Below are positions 59,487 through 64,000 of a stretch of DNA of 64,000 nucleotides, piece after piece. The stretch's first letter is position 1. Each line of letters opens with the position of its first letter. Both the position numbers and the translations under genes were made by a program. Where the stretch lies: assembly GCA_947476465.1 (NCBI GenBank), contig CANJQN010000001.1, positions 162,788 through 226,787 of the forward strand, read 5' to 3'. This stretch comes from Comamonadaceae bacterium. GTDB lineage: Bacteria; Pseudomonadota; Gammaproteobacteria; Burkholderiales; Burkholderiaceae_C. Under the pieces are notes generated by a model. That model saw only the letters and a list, made by a program, of their open reading frames with translations. It did not search any database and was not told where the DNA came from.

Positions 59487-59515
59487 TTGACGAAGATCAT
59501 ACGCTGGTGTACCTT
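59487..59515 (+). promoter_or_regulatory. Promoter with GTACRC operator site 7
   Basis: TTGACG (59487-59492) and TACCTT (59510-59515) with a 17-bp spacer flank ATACGCTGGTGTAC (59499-59512), an exact match to RTACGCNNGTGNAC. It is about 70 bp before the acyl-CoA dehydrogenase ATG. Confidence 0.6.
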
Positions 59516-59543
59516 CTCTGAGCCTTACCAATAAATTCAACCC

Positions 59544-59567
59544 AAGGCGACCGGATCGCCTTTTTTT
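59544..59567 (+). terminator. Intrinsic terminator or attenuator between promoter and gene
   Basis: AAGGCGA (59544-59550) and TCGCCTT (59556-59562) form a 7-bp stem with a CCGGA loop, followed by a run of seven T (59561-59567). The acyl-CoA dehydrogenase start is only 13 bp further on. If the promoter at 59487 is real, its transcript must pass through this structure. Confidence 0.65.
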
Positions 59568-59579
59568 CAGGATATCAAG

Positions 59580-60854
59580 ATGGACTTCAACCTCCCCGAG
59601 GAAATCACGGCCAAGCTGGCCGAGCTCGACGCCTTCATCGACAAGGAAATCAAGCCGCTGCAACAGCAGGACGACAACAACCGCTTCTTTGACCACCGGC
59701 GTGAGAATGCCCGCACCGACTGGGAAAATGACGGCCGCCCGCGTGACGATTGGCGTGCCCTGATCAACGAGATGGAGCGCCGCGCCGACAAGGCCGGCCA
59801 TTTGCGTCTGGGCCTGCCCAAGAGCTGCGGCGGCGGCGCCGCGACCAACCTGATGACGGCGGCCATTCGCGAACACCTGGCCGCCAAGGGCCTGGGCCTG
59901 CACAACGACCTGCAGGACGAGTCCTCCATCGTTGGCAATTTCCCCATCGTTCCGGTGATCGCCACCTATGGCTCACCCGAACAGCAAAAGTATGTCGAAG
60001 GCATCATCACCGGCAAATGCCACCTCGCTTTCGGCCTAACCGAGCCTGGCCACGGCAGCGACGCCACCTGGCTGGACACCACTGGCGTGCGTGCCACGGA
60101 CGGCTCGGGCGACTGGATCATCAACGGGATGAAGCGCTGGAACAGCCAGGTCTCGCGGGCCGAGGCCAACCTGGTCTTTGCGCGAACCTCCGGTAAGGCG
60201 GGCGACGGCACCGGCATCACCGCCTTCATCGTTCCCACCAGCGCCGAGGGTCACAACGTTCTCTACAACCACTGGACATTCAACATGCCCAGTGACCACT
60301 CCGAGACCGAGCTCAAGAACGTGCGCGTGCCCGACAGCGCCATCCTGTACAAGGAAGGCGAGGGCCTGATGGTGGCCCAGCGATTCGTGCACGAGAACCG
60401 CATTCGCCAGGCCGCCGCCAGCGCTGGCGCCGCGCGCTTTTGCATCACCGAGGCAGCCAAGTACGCCAAGTCACGCATCGCCTTCGGCGAGCCGCTGTCC
60501 AAGAAGCAGGCCATCCAGTTCCCGCTGGCCGAGCTGTACGCCGAATGCGAGATGGTGCGCAACTACATCTTCCGCACCGCCTGGGAGATGGACCGCCGCG
60601 ATCCGCTGGAGATCAGCGACATGGTGTCGATCTGCAACTTCCGCGCCAACCGCCTGGTGTGCGAGGCCGCCGACCGTGCCATGCAGATCCACGGCGGCGT
60701 CGGCTACAGCCGCCACAAGCCCTTCGAGCACATCTACCGCCACCATCGCCGCTATCGGATCACCGAGGGATCGGAAGAGGTCCAGATCCGCCGGGTCAGC
60801 CAGTATCTGTTCGGCTTTAGCGGCAAAAAGGCGAACACCACTGCGGCGACATGA
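59580..60854 (+). CDS. Acyl-CoA dehydrogenase (ACAD10/ACAD11-type)
   Basis: This 424-residue ACAD has FGLTEPGHGSDATWL, HENRIRQAAASAGAARF and the catalytic Glu396 in RITEGSEEVQ, the MCAD position. Length and neighbours point to the ACAD10/ACAD11 branch. In human ACAD11 a kinase domain is fused to this dehydrogenase and acts on 4-hydroxyacyl-CoAs through a 4-phospho intermediate. Here the kinase is a separate gene whose ATG overlaps this stop (ATGA). AGGA lies 7 bp before ATG 59580. Transcription appears controlled by operator site 7 and the hairpin upstream. Confidence 0.9.
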   Translation: MDFNLPEEITAKLAELDAFIDKEIKPLQQQDDNNRFFDHRRENARTDWENDGRPRDDWRALINEMERRADKAGHLRLGLPKSCGGGAATNLMTAAIREHLAAKGLGLHNDLQDESSIVGNFPIVPVIATYGSPEQQKYVEGIITGKCHLAFGLTEPGHGSDATWLDTTGVRATDGSGDWIINGMKRWNSQVSRAEANLVFARTSGKAGDGTGITAFIVPTSAEGHNVLYNHWTFNMPSDHSETELKNVRVPDSAILYKEGEGLMVAQRFVHENRIRQAAASAGAARFCITEAAKYAKSRIAFGEPLSKKQAIQFPLAELYAECEMVRNYIFRTAWEMDRRDPLEISDMVSICNFRANRLVCEAADRAMQIHGGVGYSRHKPFEHIYRHHRRYRITEGSEEVQIRRVSQYLFGFSGKKANTTAAT

Positions 60855-61912
60855 GCCAGCCGTCGGTTGACGAGTCCGGGCGCGAAATCGACTTCGACGT
60901 CGCCCGGCTCGAAGACTACCTGCGCGGCCTGCCCGACACCGGCTCGGGCGCGCTGCAGGTGCGCCGCACCGAGGGCGGCATGTCCAACCCGACCTACTTC
61001 CTGCGGCGCGGCGACTGGCAGGCCGTGCTGCGCAAGCAGCCGGCTGGCGAGCTGGCCCCCTCGGCCCACGCCATCGACCGCGAATGGCGCGTGCTCAGCA
61101 CGCTGCACGGCACCGCAGTGCCAGTGCCGCGCGCGCTGCACTACTGCCACGACCGAACCGTGGTGGGCACGCCCTTCTATCTGATGGAGTGGTTGCAAGG
61201 CCGTGTGTTCCTGGAGTACACCCTGCCCGGCATGAGCCCGCAGCAGCGCGGCGCCATTTATGAGGCGATGCTCGCGACCATGGCCGCCATTCACCGCCTG
61301 GACATCCAGGCGCTGGGCCTTTCCGACTACGGCCGCCCCGGCAACTACTTCGCCCGCCAGCTCAAGCGCTGGTCCGAGCAGTGGTTCAAGTTCCGCAAGG
61401 GCGACCAGGACAACCCAGCGCTCGACCAGGTGGTCGCGTGGTTGTCCGAGCGGGTGCCCGAGAGCGAGCTGCAGGCCCTGTGCCATGGCGATCTGCGCAT
61501 CGGCAACCTGATGTTCCACCCCACCGAGCCGCGCGTGATCGGCGTGCTCGACTGGGAGCTGTCGACCCTGGGCCACCCGCTGGTCGACGTGGCCTTCAAC
61601 ACCCAGGCCTGGCGCATGGGGCCCGACGAGAACGGCGGCCTGGAGGGCGCGCCCCTGGCCGAGCTGGGTATCCCCGACGAAGCCAGCTACCTGGAGCGCT
61701 ACTACCAGCTGGCCGGATCCACCGAACGCATGACCACCTTCCATCAAGTGTTCGCGATGTTCCGCGGCGCCGTCGGCAGCGCCGGCGTGGCCGCGCGTGG
61801 CGAAGCGGGCAACGGCTTTCTGCCCGACGCGGCGCGCATCGGCCGCAAGCTGGCCCTGGCCTATGCCGGGCGCGGCCTGGCATTGATCCGCGAGCGCGGC
61901 GAGGACACGTGA
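60851..61912 (+). CDS. APH-fold phosphotransferase (ACAD10/11 kinase-domain-like)
   Basis: This 353-residue kinase-fold protein has the Brenner motif HGDLRIGN (212-219; Asp214, Asn219), the metal-binding Asp234 in GVLDWELSTLG and an N-lobe RKQPAGELAPSAH that resembles the ACAD11 kinase domain. It is expected to phosphorylate the hydroxyl of a 4-hydroxyacyl-CoA so that the dehydrogenase partner can eliminate phosphate. It overlaps both neighbours (ATGA upstream, TGATG downstream), a tight operon. Confidence 0.9.
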   Translation: MSQPSVDESGREIDFDVARLEDYLRGLPDTGSGALQVRRTEGGMSNPTYFLRRGDWQAVLRKQPAGELAPSAHAIDREWRVLSTLHGTAVPVPRALHYCHDRTVVGTPFYLMEWLQGRVFLEYTLPGMSPQQRGAIYEAMLATMAAIHRLDIQALGLSDYGRPGNYFARQLKRWSEQWFKFRKGDQDNPALDQVVAWLSERVPESELQALCHGDLRIGNLMFHPTEPRVIGVLDWELSTLGHPLVDVAFNTQAWRMGPDENGGLEGAPLAELGIPDEASYLERYYQLAGSTERMTTFHQVFAMFRGAVGSAGVAARGEAGNGFLPDAARIGRKLALAYAGRGLALIRERGEDT

Positions 61913-62574
61913 TGACCCTGGACGAGGCGATTCGCACCCGCCGATCGGTGCGCGGTTTTCTGCCCAGCGAGGTGCCCGAGCCGCTCCTGAACGAGATGTT
62001 CGAGCTGGCTCAGTGGACGCCGTCCAACTGCAACATCCAGCCCTGGGTGCCGCATGTGGTCTCCGGCCCGGCGCTGCGCGCGCTGGCCGCAGAGATGGGC
62101 GCGGCAGCCGAAGCCGACTTGCCCTTCGATCCCGACTGGCCGGCCGACGGCAAGTACCAGGGCGTCTACCGCGACCGTCAATACGACGCCGCCGCGCGCC
62201 TGTACGGCGCGATGGGCGTGGAGCGGCGCGACCTGGTGGGCCGCCGCACCGCCTACATCCGCAATCTGCGATGCTTCGACGCGCCGCACGCGGTGTTTGT
62301 CTTCATGCGCCAGCCCTTCGATGCGCGTGAGATGACCGACGTCGGCATGTACGCGCAGACCCTGATGCTGGTGATGACCTCGCGCGGTATCGCCTCCTGC
62401 GCGCAAGGGGCACTGGGCCTTTACACCGGCATCGTGCGGCGCCACCTGTGCCTGCCCGACGACCACCGCCTGATGTTCGGCATTTCCTTCGGCTACGAGG
62501 ACACCTCGGTGGCCGCCAACAACGCCCGGACCGTGCGCGCCTCGATCGATGACGCCGTGCGCTTTCATCGCTGA
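61912..62574 (+). CDS. Nitroreductase family flavoprotein
   Basis: This 220-residue FMN enzyme begins LDEAIRTRRSVRGFLPSEV with the FMN-binding RRSVR, then WTPSNCNIQPW and a GLYTGIVRRHLCLPDDHRL segment. Family members reduce nitro groups, quinones or enones with NAD(P)H, and some act on CoA esters. The start overlaps the kinase stop at TGATG, so it belongs to the ACAD/kinase operon. A reductive step on an unsaturated product of that pathway is plausible. Confidence 0.88.
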   Translation: MTLDEAIRTRRSVRGFLPSEVPEPLLNEMFELAQWTPSNCNIQPWVPHVVSGPALRALAAEMGAAAEADLPFDPDWPADGKYQGVYRDRQYDAAARLYGAMGVERRDLVGRRTAYIRNLRCFDAPHAVFVFMRQPFDAREMTDVGMYAQTLMLVMTSRGIASCAQGALGLYTGIVRRHLCLPDDHRLMFGISFGYEDTSVAANNARTVRASIDDAVRFHR

Positions 62575-62688
62575 TGCGACGGCACCCGGCATGGACGAGA
62601 TCGCCCCATCCAACTGGCTGCGCGAGCGCGCGCCCGCCCCCCAGGGACTGAGCCCCTGGCGCCAACCCTCCAACCAAAGGACATCCCC

Positions 62689-63795
62689 ATGACCGGACCT
62701 CTCCAAGGCATTCGCATCGTCGAACTCGCGGGCCTGGGCCCCACGCCCTTTGCCGGCGGCCTGCTGGCCGATCTCGGCGCCGACGTGGTGCGCGTGGACC
62801 GTCAGCCCAAGCCCGGCCAGGCGGGCGACCCCTCCGTGCGCTTCGACTTCTACAACCGCAACAAGCGCTCGGTCGCCTTCGACCTCAAGCAGGCGGGCGA
62901 CAAAGAGACCGTGCTGGCACTGGTGGGCAAGGCCGACGTGCTGATGGAGGGCTTTCGCCCCGGCGTCACCGAGCGCCTGGGCCTGGGCCCGGACGCCTGC
63001 ATGGCGGTCAACCCGCGCCTGGTGTACGGGCGTATGACGGGTTGGGGCCAACAGGGCCCGATGGCCATGGAGGCCGGACACGACATCAACTACCTGGCCC
63101 TGACTGGCGCGCTGTACTGCATGGGCGCCGCCTCCGCGCCGCCCCCGCCGCCCCTGAACCTGGTGGCCGACCTCGGTGGCGGCGGGATGTACCTGGCCCT
63201 GGGTGTGCTGGCCGCTGTCCTGTCGGCGCGCACGACTGGCAAAGGGCAGGTGCTCGATGTGGCCATGGTCGACGGCGTGGCCCACCTCATGTCCATGTTC
63301 CAGGCGTTCCGCCAGGAGGGCACCTGGACCGACCAGCGCGGCGACAACATTGTTGATGGTGGCGCACACTTTTACGGCACCTACCAGGCCCGCGACGGCC
63401 ACTACATCGCCTTGGGCGCCATCGAGCCGCAGTTCTACGCCGCGTTGCTGTCGGTGATGGGCCTGGACGCCGCCGGAGTGCCGCCGCAAAACGACCGCGC
63501 CACGTGGCCGGCGATGCGCGAGCGCTTTACCACCATTTTTCGCACCCGCACCCGCCAGGAATGGGTGGACGCCGCCGCCGGCCGCGATGCCTGCCTGTCG
63601 CCGGTGCTGTCGATCGACGAGGCCTGGGAACATCCGCACATGGTGCAGCGCAAGACGTTCACCCGCTTTGACGGGCTGCTGCATCCCTCTCCGGCGCCGC
63701 GCCTGTCGGCCACGCCGGGTTCGCTGCGCCGCGGCACACCGCAGCCGGGCCAGCACCAGCAAGAGGTGCTGAGTGACTGGGGCATTGGGGACTGA
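62689..63795 (+). CDS. Alpha-methylacyl-CoA racemase (AMACR/MCR-like)
   Basis: This 368-residue protein keeps the racemase triad His131 (GHDINY), Asp161 (LVADLGGGG) and Glu246 (AIEPQFY), matching His126, Asp156 and Glu241 of the tuberculosis MCR. It is similar to, but distinct from, the racemase at 17106-18269. AAAGGACA lies 7-14 bp before ATG 62689. It follows the nitroreductase gene by 114 bp in the same direction. Epimerisation of a 2-methyl-branched acyl-CoA before dehydrogenation is the expected role. Confidence 0.93.
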   Translation: MTGPLQGIRIVELAGLGPTPFAGGLLADLGADVVRVDRQPKPGQAGDPSVRFDFYNRNKRSVAFDLKQAGDKETVLALVGKADVLMEGFRPGVTERLGLGPDACMAVNPRLVYGRMTGWGQQGPMAMEAGHDINYLALTGALYCMGAASAPPPPPLNLVADLGGGGMYLALGVLAAVLSARTTGKGQVLDVAMVDGVAHLMSMFQAFRQEGTWTDQRGDNIVDGGAHFYGTYQARDGHYIALGAIEPQFYAALLSVMGLDAAGVPPQNDRATWPAMRERFTTIFRTRTRQEWVDAAAGRDACLSPVLSIDEAWEHPHMVQRKTFTRFDGLLHPSPAPRLSATPGSLRRGTPQPGQHQQEVLSDWGIGD

Positions 63796-63798
63796 GAA

Positions 63799-63870
63799 TC
63801 GTCATCCCCGCGCAGGCGCACTGGTGTCCGGAATAACTTTTCGTCATCCCCGCGCAGGCGGGGATCCAGG
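63799..63870. repeat. Partial copies of the CGTCATCCCCGCG repeat
   Basis: TCGTCATCCCCGCGCAGGCG occurs at 63799-63818 and again at 63841-63860, the second continuing into GGGGATCCAGG as in the other copies of the family. From 63871 to the window end the DNA is GC-rich with no gene start or motif that I can name. Confidence 0.7.
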
Positions 63871-64000
63871 AGCGCGGTCTGTTCGGTGCGACGCGGGGAG
63901 CGCGCCGGGCATGCGGTGCGGGCGCGCCGGCTTCGGTGCGGGGGCCCTTCGGGCTACCCTCGATGCTCGGTCGCTGCGGGCCCGCTCGGCAACTCGGCCC

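Noticed and set aside
57255..59903. 882-codon open frame on the minus strand opposite livF and the binding-protein gene
   Set aside because: It runs through a palindromic repeat and a terminator and has shadow-like composition. The plus strand has Walker motifs and a signal peptide.
8614..61912. APH-fold proteins as aminoglycoside resistance genes
   Set aside because: Both lie inside CoA-metabolism operons and resemble the LvaA/ACAD10-11 kinase branch. Nothing else in the window suggests resistance.
62591..62692. 33-codon open frame (MDEIAPSNWLRER...) overlapping the racemase start
   Set aside because: No ribosome-binding site, no recognisable product, and it spans a CCAGGG/CCCTGG hairpin; more likely leader sequence than a gene.
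1..64000. CRISPR array, tRNA, rRNA, transposase or integrase genes
   Set aside because: I looked for regularly spaced repeats, tRNA-like cloverleaf ends and recombinase motifs and saw none. The repeats present are isolated palindromes.

Overview
This window is high-GC proteobacterial DNA and reads as one long, densely packed catabolic island. Several things point to the Burkholderiales, most likely a Comamonadaceae-type betaproteobacterium. There are three orphan Bug/TctC periplasmic solute-binding proteins and many CaiB/BaiF CoA-transferases. The intergenic repeats (CCCCCTCAAGGGGGC...GGCAAAGCC type, and CGTCATCCCCGCG palindromes) are of kinds I associate with that group. I see no tRNA, rRNA, CRISPR array, transposase, integrase or replication origin. 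The organism assignment is inference.

Layout. (A) 0-11 kb: the end of a TIM-barrel sugar isomerase gene, then short operons in alternating orientation. They encode an enoyl-CoA hydratase and an MDR reductase, AtuA, a nitronate monooxygenase-like protein with an Fe-ADH-fold enzyme, a CoA-transferase, and a DUF7064-like/phosphotransferase/helical-protein operon. (B) 11-16 kb: LysR and GntR regulators, two Bug proteins and a CoA-transferase. (C) 16-28 kb: a TetR regulator and an alpha-methylacyl-CoA racemase, divergent from a long operon whose first five genes match the mycobacterial igr side-chain set (ChsH2, ChsE1, ChsH1, Ltp2, ChsE2 types). An SDR, a CoA-transferase, a Bug protein and another CoA-transferase follow. 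(D) 28-31 kb: a secreted orphan protein, a MaoC protein and a scrap of a decayed acyl-CoA dehydrogenase. (E) 31-49 kb: a region centred on BadH/BadI-type alicyclic ring-cleavage enzymes, two paralogous AliA-like acyl-CoA ligases, hydratases, SDRs, a class I CoA-transferase and a thioesterase. (F) 49-64 kb: more SDRs, two tandem DMT exporters, an MDR reductase, a complete LivHMGFK ABC transporter, an ACAD10/11-like acyl-CoA dehydrogenase plus phosphotransferase pair, a nitroreductase and a second racemase.

How the parts fit (inference). Carboxylic acids enter through Liv or TTT-type systems and are activated by ligases or by CoA-transferases. They are epimerised by racemases and degraded by dehydrogenation, hydration, and either retro-aldol removal of a short side chain (region C) or hydrolytic opening of a 2-ketocyclohexane ring (region E). 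There is no ordinary 3-ketoacyl-CoA thiolase and no FadB-type 3-hydroxyacyl-CoA dehydrogenase in the window. That fits branched or alicyclic substrates (terpenoid, steroid-like or naphthenic acids) better than plain fatty acids.

The strongest new signal is a 14-bp imperfect palindrome, RTACGCNNGTGNAC (half-site GTACRC). Five exact copies and two variants lie in front of the operons of regions E and F. They suggest one regulon under a TetR-like regulator that is not encoded among these operons. Region C has its own separate 16-bp perfect palindrome beside its TetR gene.
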